Shown: positions 18,299-25,723 of the stretch, piece after piece | How the letters are laid out: each line of letters opens with the position of its first letter | Numbering within the stretch: the first letter of the stretch is position 1 | DNA from: a virus | Reading direction: 5' to 3' (one strand) | Length of the DNA: 51,317 nucleotides | IMG/VR virus record: IMGVR_UViG_3300008113_008399 | Location: 1 to 51,317 of that record | Notes under the pieces: model-generated | The model's input: only the letters and a program-made list of their open reading frames with translations | Told to the model about the DNA's origin: nothing | Database searches by the model: none | Made by a program: the position numbers and the translations under genes

Positions 18299-18670
18299 AT
18301 GAAACCAATAGGTTCTGAAAAAATAGAAAACGTAGACGATAAATTAGCTAGGATCTTAGAGATTGCTGGTATTAAAAAAGAATTGGTTACTGAAAGTGCG
18401 CCAGTTCTTGGTCATTTGTCTAATGTATTACACGAAGCCGTAGCGGCTAACGGTACCGAATATGGTATTGTACAAGAAGAAAAACACGTTTACATTAAAA
18501 CTAAAAATGAAAACGGTGAATATGATTATTTAACAGGTGTTCAAAACATTCATGAGCATTCTTACAAATCATACGCTGATGCTTTAAAACACTTAAATAT
18601 GATGTTTAGAGAAATTAACGAATCTGTTGATTTTAAAGAAAACATCGATGTTTTAAAAAAAAAAGTATAA
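18299..18670 (+). CDS. Virion-associated protein candidate, zero-frame part (frameshift site near its end)
   Basis: The zero frame encodes 123 residues beginning MKPIGSEKIENVDDKLARIL, with ELVTES near residue 30. This is a helical leader followed by a possible LxE/VxE-type cleavage site, as in other genes of this window. The rest contains a beta-rich core (TEYGIVQEEKHVYIKT). The frame stops in TAA immediately after a run of ten A (about 18655-18664, codons TTA AAA AAA AAA GTA TAA). A -1 shift on this run joins the 193-codon frame that follows, which has no start codon of its own for 300 bp. The full product would be about 315 residues. Confidence 0.7.
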   Translation: MKPIGSEKIENVDDKLARILEIAGIKKELVTESAPVLGHLSNVLHEAVAANGTEYGIVQEEKHVYIKTKNENGEYDYLTGVQNIHEHSYKSYADALKHLNMMFREINESVDFKENIDVLKKKV

Positions 18671-19245
18671 CTGAGCGTTATATCCTAAAACTTAAGAATA
18701 CTGGTACCGCACCAGCAACCGATACAACGGTTGATTCGGGCATTGATACCACAGCTGCACCATCGGAAGAACCTGCGGATTTAGCCACAGATTTCTCAAC
18801 TGAAACACCAGCTGATACAGCTGTCGATACAACTACAGACCCAGCATTAGATCCAGCCGCTGCAACCGCAGAAGAACCAGCTCAAGAAACTGGGGCTGAA
18901 AACACTGATGAACCAATTTTAAAAACGGTTCAAAAACTCACTGGTAAATTAACCCAAAAAATGAGAGATGGTTCTCAGGAATTAGAATCAAAAGATTATA
19001 AATACGTTGTTAATTCAATCTTATCTGCAATCGATATGACAAAGATAACAGAAGAAGATATGAATGATATGTTAAATAAACTTCAAAATAAAGATTCTGA
19101 AGATACAACAGAAGCCGAACCAACAGCTGAACCAGGTGCTGAAGAAATGGCACCAGAACAACCAGTTCAAGAACAACCAAAAGATTATTTAAGAAGAATA
19201 CATAAATCAGTTGTGGACGAATTTCTAAATGAAATAAATAAATAA
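18664..19245 (+). CDS. C-terminal frame of the probable frameshift product
   Basis: This frame is open from the A10 run, begins SITERYILKLKNTG, and has no ATG until 18961, where a 94-residue ORF could start. The first 80 residues are Ala/Thr/Pro/Asp/Glu-rich and disordered (TDTTVDSGIDTTAAPSEEP). Then follow helices (ILKTVQKLTGKLTQKMRDG and YKYVVNSILSAIDMTKITEE), a second acidic linker, and a basic end (KDYLRRIHKSVVDEFLNEI). It reads as the tail of the 18299 gene, produced by -1 frameshifting or transcriptional slippage. If no frameshift occurs, only 18961-19245 would be made. A terminator follows directly. Confidence 0.65.
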   Translation, partial: SITERYILKLKNTGTAPATDTTVDSGIDTTAAPSEEPADLATDFSTETPADTAVDTTTDPALDPAAATAEEPAQETGAENTDEPILKTVQKLTGKLTQKMRDGSQELESKDYKYVVNSILSAIDMTKITEEDMNDMLNKLQNKDSEDTTEAEPTAEPGAEEMAPEQPVQEQPKDYLRRIHKSVVDEFLNEINK

Positions 19246-19246
19246 T

Positions 19247-19275
19247 AAAATCCCCGAAAGGGGATTTGTTTTTTT
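19247..19275 (+). terminator. Intrinsic terminator
   Basis: Stem AAATCCCC / GGGGATTT with a GAAA tetraloop, followed by a T-run. The T-run also provides the -33 region of the next promoter. Confidence 0.9.
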
Positions 19276-19296
19276 AAAACGTTTTTACTATTATTG
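19265..19296 (+). promoter_or_regulatory. Bacteroidetes-type promoter for the dNMP kinase gene
   Basis: TTTG (19265-19268), a 20-bp spacer and TATTATTG (19289-19296, one mismatch to TAnnTTTG). It overlaps the preceding terminator. ATG 19312 lies 15 bp downstream. Confidence 0.6.
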
Positions 19297-19311
19297 TACA
19301 AATAAGTTAAT

Positions 19312-19881
19312 ATGATAATAGGTGTTTTAGGAAAAAAACGTTCAGGTAAAGATACAACAGGTGATTACCTAGTCGCAAGTAAAAATTTTGTAAAATATAG
19401 TTTTGCTAACCCGATCAAACGTGGGGCTATGGAATTGTTTGGTTTTACGGAAGATCAGGTTTTTGGTGATGCTAAAGATGAGATTGACCCAACCTGGGGG
19501 ATAACCCCAAGATTAGTGCTACAGATAATGGGTACTGAGGTTTTTCAATACGACATGCCAAAATATATACCAGAATTACAAGTATTTGGTAGAAGTTTCT
19601 GGGTTAAGCGTTTTGAACAATGGTATAACCAAAATAAAGATCTAGATGTTGTTATTTGCGATGTTAGATTTCAACACGAAGTTGATGCAATATTAAAGAT
19701 GGGTGGTACGATATTGTCAGTGCAAAGACCAAACCTAAGTACTGGTGATGAGCATGCATCTGAAAAAGAAATGGACTCTATTGTTGGTATTACAACCGAA
19801 ATAATAAATGATCGTACTTTACATGATTTGTACGATAAGATAGATAATTTGGTAAATGATTTACGAAAACCCCTTAGCTGA
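19312..19881 (+). CDS. Deoxynucleoside monophosphate kinase (T4 gp1-like)
   Basis: A 189-residue P-loop kinase with GKKRSGKDT at residues 7-15. It contains the gp1-family landmarks NPIKRGAMELFGF, TPRLVLQIMGTEVF and VICDVRFQHEVDAI, and the late DEHASE element. The enzyme phosphorylates dNMPs to dNDPs in the cytoplasm to supply phage DNA synthesis. It ends in TGA and overlaps the next gene by 26 bp. Its housekeeping-type promoter suggests early or middle expression, unlike genes preceded only by TATTTAT. Confidence 0.9.
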   Translation: MIIGVLGKKRSGKDTTGDYLVASKNFVKYSFANPIKRGAMELFGFTEDQVFGDAKDEIDPTWGITPRLVLQIMGTEVFQYDMPKYIPELQVFGRSFWVKRFEQWYNQNKDLDVVICDVRFQHEVDAILKMGGTILSVQRPNLSTGDEHASEKEMDSIVGITTEIINDRTLHDLYDKIDNLVNDLRKPLS

Positions 19882-20236
19882 AATATTATCAGTACATAAA
19901 TTTAAAGTTGATACAGCTACAGCTGAAATGTTATGCTACACCTTTAACAGGGAAATAAAGTGTGATAGAAAGATTAACATCGAGTTGTTTAGAAGATTTG
20001 CCAAATACAATCCTTTATACATTTTTAGTTGGGGTGGTATCATAAATTATGGGGTAAAAGATCAACCCGTACAATTAAATGGTGTTGAAATCGTTATCCA
20101 ACCTGGAAAAGAGGAAGAGTTTATGGATGAAAATTCTAATTTTATATTCTATGGTGGGGCAAATTCAGGTCTTCAGTGGTTAGATCAAGAAGATGGTTAT
20201 GAGGGTGTTTACGGAACTTGTAGAATTAACTTTTAG
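19856..20236 (+). CDS. Hypothetical protein, 126 aa, ends in TAG
   Basis: Not recognised. Helical N-terminus (AEILSVHKFKVDTATAEML), then an aromatic and Gly-rich C-terminal half (PLYIFSWGGIINYGVKD, FIFYGGANSGLQWLDQEDG) that looks like a small beta domain. ATG 19856 overlaps the kinase gene by 26 bp, so translation is probably coupled. It is the only gene I found in the window that ends in TAG (20234-20236). Suppression of that amber would add only four residues before a TAA. Convergent with the next minus-strand gene, overlapping it by 11 bp. Confidence 0.7.
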   Translation: MIYENPLAEILSVHKFKVDTATAEMLCYTFNREIKCDRKINIELFRRFAKYNPLYIFSWGGIINYGVKDQPVQLNGVEIVIQPGKEEEFMDENSNFIFYGGANSGLQWLDQEDGYEGVYGTCRINF

Positions 20237-20501
20237 TTATTTTTAACCTAAGATTACCAGTACCCTTTATAACTCTATGCCAGTCATGTCTTGCTATTTT
20301 TAGTGAGACATTTTCTTTTAATGGAATGGGTAATTGATTATCATATTGAAATTTCCAGTCAGTTGTGTTTAACACCTCAATAACACGATCTTCATTATCT
20401 CTATGCCACATAAGTTCAATGGGATCAATCTTTTCGTCAAATTCTCTTATGACATAATTGTCACCAACCTCAATGTCTTTGTATGGTTTACCAGTATCCA
20501 C
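20226..20501 (-). CDS. Small cupin-like hypothetical protein
   Basis: About 91 residues. There is no ATG. GTG 20501 (or TTG 20504) is the likely start, overlapping the end of the upstream gene by 14 bp. The order WHRDNEDR, WKFQYDNQLPIPL, then ARHDWHRVIKGTGNLRLKI resembles small cupin-like proteins often seen in T4-like phages, with a late HR in a beta strand. No catalytic role can be read. It is translated after the leader-bearing 320-aa gene and is probably part of the same transcript. Confidence 0.7.
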   Translation of the reverse strand: MDTGKPYKDIEVGDNYVIREFDEKIDPIELMWHRDNEDRVIEVLNTTDWKFQYDNQLPIPLKENVSLKIARHDWHRVIKGTGNLRLKITKS

Positions 20502-21450
20502 CAAATTTAGATTTTAAACCGAGTAAACTAGCATATCTAGGTAATCTACATGACCAGTAGGATGCTTTAGTCCTATCTTTTTTATTCGCACAATCATGTC
20601 TAGAAGCAAACGCTTTACGTGCCGCTGGGTTATTTAATTTAACAGATAAACCAGTTGTATCACCAAAAGAAACTTTCTTAATACCACCACCTGGTTTTCT
20701 AACATAAACATAAAACTTTTTAGAACCACCTCTTTTAGGTTTACCAAGCTCAACTTCCTTACCCTGATACTTTGCTTCAGCTATAAGTTCGTCTTCTGGC
20801 ATATCTTCAGTAAATGGTAAATCCAATGGAACCATCTGACCCTCAAATAAATCAAATCTACCTAAATCTGTGTTTTCAAATAACTTTGTGTCTAAAGCGG
20901 ATAACCTAATTACCTTCTTTTCCCAAAGCTCCCTAGCTTCTTTAATTAGGAAAGCGTGTTTTTCACTACCAGGTCTATATTCATTTTCTAATAAAGGTAT
21001 GCTATTACTCAAATGGTATTTTACGTCTTCAGAAACCAGATCTTTTAATATCCAAGAGTCAAAATTTTCCATTAATTTTTTTTCAATGGATAACTCAAAA
21101 CACTCCTCACAAATAACCTCTGATTCAGAAATTAACGGTTCAAACTCTTTGTTTTCATACATATCATTAATAACTTCAAAAACAAAAGAAAGATCCTTAT
21201 ACTCTGGGTTAACAACAACATGATAACAATCATCAGATTTTTCCATCATGGGTTTACCAAAATTATCTTTATTTTTTGAGATGTAAAACGCTGGGTTTTC
21301 AGCTTCCTCATGAATTGAGAACAATTCCGAAATCACATCAAGACTCAAACCCTCATCTTTGGGGGATGATAAAGTGTTATTTTTTGAACCTCTTTCATTC
21401 AAAATTTTAGCCATTTGGCTTTCGGTCATTTTGTATATTTTTTTACCCAT
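20488..21450 (-). CDS. Leader-bearing phage protein with Cys-containing C-terminal module
   Basis: 320 residues. The N-terminus MGKKIYKMTESQMAKILNER carries an amphipathic helix ending in ILNE, a variant of the leader shared with other genes here. The C-terminal about 120 residues hold KFYVYVRKPGGGIKKVSFGD and then RKAFASRHDCANKKDRTK with YWSCRLPRY. This Cys-containing module recurs in T4-like phage proteins of unknown function (DUF5872-like, from memory). The middle is acidic and helical. It is likely packaged in or attached to the capsid (inference). A TATTTAT element lies 18 bp upstream. The 3' end overlaps the next gene by 14 bp. Confidence 0.75.
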   Translation of the reverse strand: MGKKIYKMTESQMAKILNERGSKNNTLSSPKDEGLSLDVISELFSIHEEAENPAFYISKNKDNFGKPMMEKSDDCYHVVVNPEYKDLSFVFEVINDMYENKEFEPLISESEVICEECFELSIEKKLMENFDSWILKDLVSEDVKYHLSNSIPLLENEYRPGSEKHAFLIKEARELWEKKVIRLSALDTKLFENTDLGRFDLFEGQMVPLDLPFTEDMPEDELIAEAKYQGKEVELGKPKRGGSKKFYVYVRKPGGGIKKVSFGDTTGLSVKLNNPAARKAFASRHDCANKKDRTKASYWSCRLPRYASLLGLKSKFGGYW

Positions 21451-21468
21451 TACTAATGATATTATAAT

Positions 21469-21475
21469 ATAAATA
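21469..21475 (-). promoter_or_regulatory. TATTTAT element
   Basis: GATATTTATATTAT on the coding strand, 18 bp before the start at 21450. Confidence 0.5.
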
Positions 21476-21480
21476 TCTCT

Positions 21481-22035
21481 TTAAATGAATAAATTCTTAA
21501 AATCATATACATTATTTGGTATTGGGCTTAAACGATCAAAACCGTAAAAAGCACTCATATTTGATTGTTCTCTTATTGTTTGATTATTAACTAACATCTT
21601 AGAGTGAAAACTATCAATTAATCTTGGTGTTGCGTAACCACACACAATAAACTCAGTATCACTAACTTTGCAAACAAAAATAGCTTTTTTATACATTGGC
21701 CTGTAAAAAATCGGAAACTCATTGTAATTAAACATAATAACATCAACCCACTTTTCAAATGAGTTTCTTAATTGCTGTAAGGGTTCAACATTAACATTGT
21801 TGTAATCCATAATCGGATGTTTTATACGTTTTGAAATCGCTGTTATTGCGCATGTTAACGTGAACATATCTTTGTATTTCTCATTATTTTTATTTAGTTT
21901 TGTTGTGTTGTGTTTGTGTTTAACAACAGCCCTAATGTATGAAACGCAATTATGGATGTCCCTTTCATCCAACTTAATTCTACTGAATTTTTTTATGTGC
22001 GTATCGAACGCACCTTTAAATGTTATAATGCTCAT
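21481..22035 (-). CDS. Hypothetical protein, 184 aa
   Basis: Not recognised. Starting at ATG 22035 gives MSIITFKGAFDTHIKKFSR. A longer frame upstream would cross the divergent promoter and the helicase start, so it is rejected. The N-terminal half is basic and helical with RDIHNCVSYIRAVVKHKHN. The C-terminal half contains strands (FEKWVDVIMFNY, FVCKVSDTEFIVCGYATPRL). No signal peptide. The -7 promoter element ends 4 bp before the ATG, so the mRNA may be almost leaderless. Confidence 0.7.
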   Translation of the reverse strand: MSIITFKGAFDTHIKKFSRIKLDERDIHNCVSYIRAVVKHKHNTTKLNKNNEKYKDMFTLTCAITAISKRIKHPIMDYNNVNVEPLQQLRNSFEKWVDVIMFNYNEFPIFYRPMYKKAIFVCKVSDTEFIVCGYATPRLIDSFHSKMLVNNQTIREQSNMSAFYGFDRLSPIPNNVYDFKNLFI

Positions 22036-22039
22036 GACA

Positions 22040-22071
22040 CAAAAGTAAAAAAAAATTTGTTTATAACCAAA
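22040..22071 (-). promoter_or_regulatory. Bacteroidetes-type promoter (22035 gene)
   Basis: Minus strand TTTG (22071-22068), 20 bp, TACTTTTG (22047-22040). Divergent and overlapping with the helicase promoter. Confidence 0.75.
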
Positions 22072-22087
22072 TAAATTCCTAATTTTG
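22056..22087 (+). promoter_or_regulatory. Bacteroidetes-type promoter (helicase gene)
   Basis: TTTG (22056-22059), 20 bp, TAATTTTG (22080-22087). ATG 22093 is 6 bp after the element, near the expected transcription start. Confidence 0.78.
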
Positions 22088-22092
22088 TAAAC

Positions 22093-23490
22093 ATGAAAGG
22101 ATATACTAAAGAACAACTTGAGTTTATTGAGTTTAGCGGACCAGAATCCGTAATATTGTCAGCAACAGCTGGTAGTGGTAAAACCCATTCCACGGTGGGT
22201 AGGTTAAATCACCTATTGGATAACGGGGTTGACCCAAACAGAATAATCTTTTTCTCATTTACTAATGATGCTGTAAATGAATTAAGACACCGTATTAACA
22301 GTGATGTTAAGATTACAACCATACATAGTTTTACCAGTGGTACGTTGGCAAAACTAGGTAAGTTTAAACCCATTGTCACATTTTACGATTTTATAAATTG
22401 GTACCGTGATAAAAAGAAGCCGTCTTTTAAAGACCCAAGAAAAATAAGAGAGGAATATTACGCTACTATTGAAAGGTTTTATGAAGAGGGTGCCAGTATA
22501 TCATCATCTTTTTCGGCATATAAACTACAATTTTACGATGGTGTTAAATCACCAAAACCAAATTTTTATGACCACTACATTGCCTTTTTAAAGGAGACTA
22601 ATAGCCGTGATTTCTCTGACATGTTAATTGACACAGAAAAATTAACAAGAGACCCTAAACATAAAGAATTTTTTGACGGTATGTATGATTATATCTTTAT
22701 TGATGAGTATCAAGATACATCGACACTCCAAATGAAAATCTTATCCGCAATTAACGCAAAACAATATTACCTTATTGGTGACAAGAACCAATCAATCTAT
22801 GGTTTTTCTGGAGCTAATTGCGAAAAAATTGAATCGTTGTTAAAACAAAAGAAAACTGTTGTTGAGTTAACCTTAACAAAAAACTTTAGGTCTCATAAAA
22901 AAATTGTTGAGAACGCAAACAAATTTAGCTCGTTAATGGCTATACCTGAATCGGAACATGAGGGTTTTGTTGATGAAAAATTCATAACAAAAAAGAGATT
23001 ATTTGAGATGATGTTAGACGGTAAACCGTTAACCGTTCTTGTTAGAACAAACAATATTATCAAAGAGATTGAAAAGCAAGCTCTTAAGAAAAAAGTCCCA
23101 ATGCGTTATTTTAACTACATAACAAAAACGGATCTTGATAACATTAAAAAATCAAACATAACAGATAGCCTTAAAAAGAAATTAAATGATGTATTACCCT
23201 ACTTCTTAAATAACCAAGACTTCATAGATTTTATTGAATCTAATATCGACTCCGATGTATTTGTAACATCAATACATAAAAGTAAAGGTAGGGAATTCCC
23301 AAGATGTGTTGTTATTAATTCAGCCGATCCAGATATGTTAATAAAACATGGTAGTTTAACACATAGTTTGGCAGAATATTCATTTATAACAGACGATGGT
23401 GATATTGATGAAGAAGGTAGAAACATACATTATGTTGCGGTTACCAGACCAAAAGAAGAATTATACTTCATGATTTACGATGATTTGTAA
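22093..23490 (+). CDS. UvrD/Rep-family superfamily 1 DNA helicase
   Basis: 465 residues with the ordered SF1A motifs: Walker A ATAGSGKT (24-31), motif Ia FSFTNDAV, motif II IDEYQDTS (203-210), motif III GDKNQSIYGFSGA (about 228-240), motif IV LTKNFRSH, motif V TSIHKSKGREFPR and motif VI VAVTRPKEELY. It is shorter than bacterial UvrD (about 720 residues) because the inserted domains are reduced, as is common in phages. It should unwind DNA 3' to 5' in replication, repair or recombination. Single-gene transcription unit between a promoter and a terminator. Confidence 0.93.
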   Translation: MKGYTKEQLEFIEFSGPESVILSATAGSGKTHSTVGRLNHLLDNGVDPNRIIFFSFTNDAVNELRHRINSDVKITTIHSFTSGTLAKLGKFKPIVTFYDFINWYRDKKKPSFKDPRKIREEYYATIERFYEEGASISSSFSAYKLQFYDGVKSPKPNFYDHYIAFLKETNSRDFSDMLIDTEKLTRDPKHKEFFDGMYDYIFIDEYQDTSTLQMKILSAINAKQYYLIGDKNQSIYGFSGANCEKIESLLKQKKTVVELTLTKNFRSHKKIVENANKFSSLMAIPESEHEGFVDEKFITKKRLFEMMLDGKPLTVLVRTNNIIKEIEKQALKKKVPMRYFNYITKTDLDNIKKSNITDSLKKKLNDVLPYFLNNQDFIDFIESNIDSDVFVTSIHKSKGREFPRCVVINSADPDMLIKHGSLTHSLAEYSFITDDGDIDEEGRNIHYVAVTRPKEELYFMIYDDL

Positions 23491-23495
23491 AATAT

Positions 23496-23525
23496 AAAAA
23501 GCCACCTATTACGGTGGCTTTTTTA
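23496..23525 (+). terminator. Intrinsic terminator
   Basis: Stem AAAAGCCACC / GGTGGCTTTT with loop TATTAC and a T-tract, just after the helicase stop codon. Confidence 0.9.
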
Positions 23526-23634
23526 TAGAGGTTGTTTAAATTTTTGACTTTACGTTACCATAAGTATTGGTTCAAGGGTAATCATAATTAACTCATAATT
23601 AACCCTTTACCTGAATTTGATTTTTTTTCTAAAG

Positions 23635-23796
23635 TTATCTTCTACCCTGTCCTCTATATGGTTTCTTGTAGTTTTTACTCTGTTTACCCTTACTTGTTTT
23701 ATTCTTAGAATGGATACCCTTTCTATTCTTTTTGATTTTACGTCTAAACTCCTTAATACCTGATGAGGAAGTTTTCTTTTTACCTGGTGCTGCCAT
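23635..23796 (-). CDS. Very basic 53-residue protein
   Basis: A short frame encodes MAAPGKKKTSSSGIKEFRRK and then a Lys/Arg/Asn-rich remainder ending in YKKPYRGQGRR. Nearly half of the residues are Lys or Arg and there is no hydrophobic core, so it is probably nucleic-acid binding or packaged with DNA (inference). I recall similar short basic proteins in other Bacteroidetes phages but cannot name a family. A TATTTAT element lies 36 bp upstream. Confidence 0.75.
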   Translation of the reverse strand: MAAPGKKKTSSSGIKEFRRKIKKNRKGIHSKNKTSKGKQSKNYKKPYRGQGRR

Positions 23797-23831
23797 AGTT
23801 AGTTTGTTTTAGTAGTTGTTTAGTTTTTTCA

Positions 23832-23838
23832 ATAAATA
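23832..23838 (-). promoter_or_regulatory. TATTTAT element
   Basis: ATATTTATTGAAAA on the coding strand, 36 bp before the start at 23796. Divergent from the next element. Confidence 0.5.
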
Positions 23839-23874
23839 TATTGATAAAAATGAAAATTATCCTATAATCTTAAA

Positions 23875-23881
23875 TATTTAT
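23875..23881 (+). promoter_or_regulatory. TATTTAT element
   Basis: AAATATTTATTAAAAAC, 13 bp before ATG 23895. Probably serves the small ORF and the endolysin gene. Confidence 0.5.
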
Positions 23882-23894
23882 TAAAAACAAACAT

Positions 23895-24053
23895 ATGATT
23901 ATTTTTTACAATAGATTCGACAAAACAAAAGAGCCAATCGGCAGAACTAACAAACACGCTTCAAGGTTAGAGGCCGCAAAATTTTTTGCTGAAATTAAAA
24001 AAATGAGTCTTAAGGATTTTTTGAAAGTATTTACTGTTAGTATAATAAAATAA
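23895..24053 (+). CDS. Small hypothetical protein, 52 aa
   Basis: Encodes MIIFYNRFDKTKEPIGRTNK followed by SRLEAAKFFAEIKKMSLKDF and a short hydrophobic end. The pattern of two strands, then a helix, then L-K-x-F resembles short conserved phage proteins of unknown role. It is preceded by a TATTTAT element at 13 bp and followed 18 bp later by the endolysin gene, suggesting co-transcription. Confidence 0.6.
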   Translation: MIIFYNRFDKTKEPIGRTNKHASRLEAAKFFAEIKKMSLKDFLKVFTVSIIK

Positions 24054-24071
24054 AAAATCAAAAAAAGAATT

Positions 24072-24908
24072 ATGTTATTAAAAGTAGGTTCAAAAGGAGA
24101 TGATGTAAAAAAACTCCAAGCGAAACTGGGTACGACAGCTGATGGCGCTTTCGGTCCAGGTACAGAAAAATTAGTTAAAGAATGGCAAGCTGCCAATGGT
24201 TTAACAGCTGATGGTATTGTTGGTGATGCGACTTGGGCAAAAATGGGTTTAAATGAGGGCGCTGCCCCAGCTAAACCAGCTGCCGCTCCAGTAGCTATCC
24301 CACCATCTAGCTTCAAATTAGAAGCATTAAAAGGTCATATCCCTGATGCGGTTATTGCTCAGATCCCTGACACAGCAGCTAAATTCAACATTACAAACGT
24401 ATTAAGATTAGCACATTTCTTGGCACAGTGTGGTCATGAATCTGGTGGTTTTAAAGCTGTTAGCGAAAACTTAAATTACAGCGCTGATGGTCTTAAAAAA
24501 ATATTCCCTAAATATTTTCCTGGTAATTTAAATGAGTCTTATTCTCGTCAGCCAGAAAAAATTGCTAACCGTGTATATTCATCTCGTATGGGTAATGGTG
24601 ATGAAGCTTCTGGTGAAGGTTTTAAATTCAGAGGCCGTGGATACATTCAATTAACTGGTAAATCAAACTACACAGCGTTTGACAAAATGGTTGAGGAGAA
24701 TATAATTGAAACGCCAGATCTTGTTGCAACAAAATATCCTTTAATGTCAGCGGCATTTTTCTTTGATTCAAATAAACTTTGGTCTATATGTGACAAGGGT
24801 GCTGATGATGCAACGGTAACAGCTGTTACAAAAAGAGTTAATGGTGGTACAATCGGTTTAGCTGATAGAATCAAACATTTTAAAGAATATTACAATTTAC
24901 TAAAATAA
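24072..24908 (+). CDS. Endolysin: peptidoglycan-binding domain plus GH19-like muramidase/chitinase domain
   Basis: 278 residues. An N-terminal PG_binding_1 domain (about 1-60, VGSKGDDVKKLQAKLG and WQAANGLTADGIVG) is joined by an Ala/Pro linker (63-80) to a GH19-type lysozyme domain. The catalytic Glu lies in AQCGHESGGF (E123), and the signature FRGRGYIQLTGKSNY (186-200) follows. It cleaves peptidoglycan for lysis. There is no signal peptide, so it would need a holin for release. A holin-like gene exists at 31339. Length and order are normal for modular GH19 endolysins. Confidence 0.93.
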   Translation: MLLKVGSKGDDVKKLQAKLGTTADGAFGPGTEKLVKEWQAANGLTADGIVGDATWAKMGLNEGAAPAKPAAAPVAIPPSSFKLEALKGHIPDAVIAQIPDTAAKFNITNVLRLAHFLAQCGHESGGFKAVSENLNYSADGLKKIFPKYFPGNLNESYSRQPEKIANRVYSSRMGNGDEASGEGFKFRGRGYIQLTGKSNYTAFDKMVEENIIETPDLVATKYPLMSAAFFFDSNKLWSICDKGADDATVTAVTKRVNGGTIGLADRIKHFKEYYNLLK

Positions 24909-24931
24909 ATAAAAAACTAATAAAAAAAATT

Positions 24932-25171
24932 ATGGACGAAATTATGGGAATGGTAAAACTATTTGCTGGTACTTACGAAGTTAACGGCTTTATGTTTTGC
25001 GATGGTAGAAAATTACCAATTAATGGTAACGAGGCGCTTTTTAGTATAATCGGTACTATATACGGTGGTGATGGTATCACAACATTTGAGATACCAGATT
25101 TAAAAGATAAAGCACCTGAGGGTATGCATTATATGATTTGCGTGCAAGGTATTTATCCACCAAGATATTAA
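24932..25171 (+). CDS. Short phage tail-collar domain protein
   Basis: 79 residues matching a minimal tail-collar (microcystin-dependent protein) domain: MGMVKLFAGTYEVNGFMFCD, LPINGNEALFSIIGTIYGGD, then TFEIPDLKDKAP. Full-length family members continue after this domain, whereas this one ends soon after it. The role would be structural, in tail or short fibres. It follows the endolysin gene by 23 bp and precedes another small gene, in one late-type operon. Confidence 0.85.
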   Translation: MDEIMGMVKLFAGTYEVNGFMFCDGRKLPINGNEALFSIIGTIYGGDGITTFEIPDLKDKAPEGMHYMICVQGIYPPRY

Positions 25172-25208
25172 TATAATAAAATAAACATAAAACTAAAAAA
25201 CAATTAAA

Positions 25209-25463
25209 ATGGCATTTGTAAAAAATTTAAATGGAAAGGCTGTAGAATGTGAGTACGAAGATGGTGCTTTATTGGTACCCGCATCTGGTTATGTAGCTGC
25301 TATTGTACAATCCAACGAAATTCATTTCTTTGGTGCTGCTGATGATGAAGGTGTTATCGCCATCGGTTCAACAGCTAATGGAAGTTCAGTTGAAACATTA
25401 ACTGAAGCTAAAGCGGCTATTGCTACTTTAGGTACTTTATTCTTAGATGGTGTTGCTGTCTAA
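25209..25463 (+). CDS. Small hypothetical protein, possible virion component
   Basis: 84 residues, not recognised. It begins MAFVKNLNGKAVECEYEDGA and is rich in Ala, Gly and Val with predicted strands. The end (EAKAAIATLGTLFLDGVAV) is hydrophobic but not a clear membrane segment. Length and composition fit a small decoration or tail protein (inference from position next to the tail-collar gene). A terminator follows 20 bp after the stop. Confidence 0.65.
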   Translation: MAFVKNLNGKAVECEYEDGALLVPASGYVAAIVQSNEIHFFGAADDEGVIAIGSTANGSSVETLTEAKAAIATLGTLFLDGVAV

Positions 25464-25482
25464 TTAAAATTAAACAAAAAAT

Positions 25483-25512
25483 AAAGGCTTGGTTTTTACC
25501 AGGCCTTTTTTA
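25483..25512 (+). terminator. Intrinsic terminator
   Basis: 10-bp stem AAAGGCTTGG / CCAGGCCTTT, loop TTTTTA, then T-tract. It overlaps the next promoter. Confidence 0.9.
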
Positions 25513-25518
25513 TTATTG
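25488..25518 (+). promoter_or_regulatory. Bacteroidetes-type promoter
   Basis: CTTG (25488-25491), 19 bp, TATTATTG (25511-25518, one mismatch). ATG 25523 lies 4 bp downstream. Confidence 0.55.
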
Positions 25519-25522
25519 TACT

Positions 25523-25723
25523 ATGAGTTTTAACAAAAGATATGTTGACAGTCGTAAAATTTTAATATATAAAGATAGGTTAGAAGACCTCTTTACTAAT
25601 AAAATTGACGCATTTATATTTAATGATAATTTCTCAAAAGAGATATTTGATTTATATGAGGAAAAAAAATTTGATTTAATTAGGGATCGAATACTTGAAT
25701 ATGAGACTAAATCGCTGATCTAA
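25523..25723 (+). CDS. Small hypothetical protein, 66 aa
   Basis: Not recognised. Charged and helical (MSFNKRYVDSRKILIYKDRL, SKEIFDLYEEKKFDLIRDRI), with no signal peptide. It has its own promoter and is the last (+) gene before the long minus-strand operon, whose final gene it overlaps convergently by 48 bp. Each reading frame constrains the other there, so one of the two ends may differ from what is given. Confidence 0.55.
   Translation: MSFNKRYVDSRKILIYKDRLEDLFTNKIDAFIFNDNFSKEIFDLYEEKKFDLIRDRILEYETKSLI

Noticed and set aside
20234-20236. TAG ending the 126-residue gene as another recoded amber
   Set aside because: The protein looks complete at this point and readthrough would add only four residues before TAA, so it is best taken as a normal stop.
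22036-22116. N-terminal extension of the 22035 gene (27 extra codons)
   Set aside because: It would start inside the divergent helicase gene and cross both promoters. The internal ATG right after a consensus -7 element is more credible.
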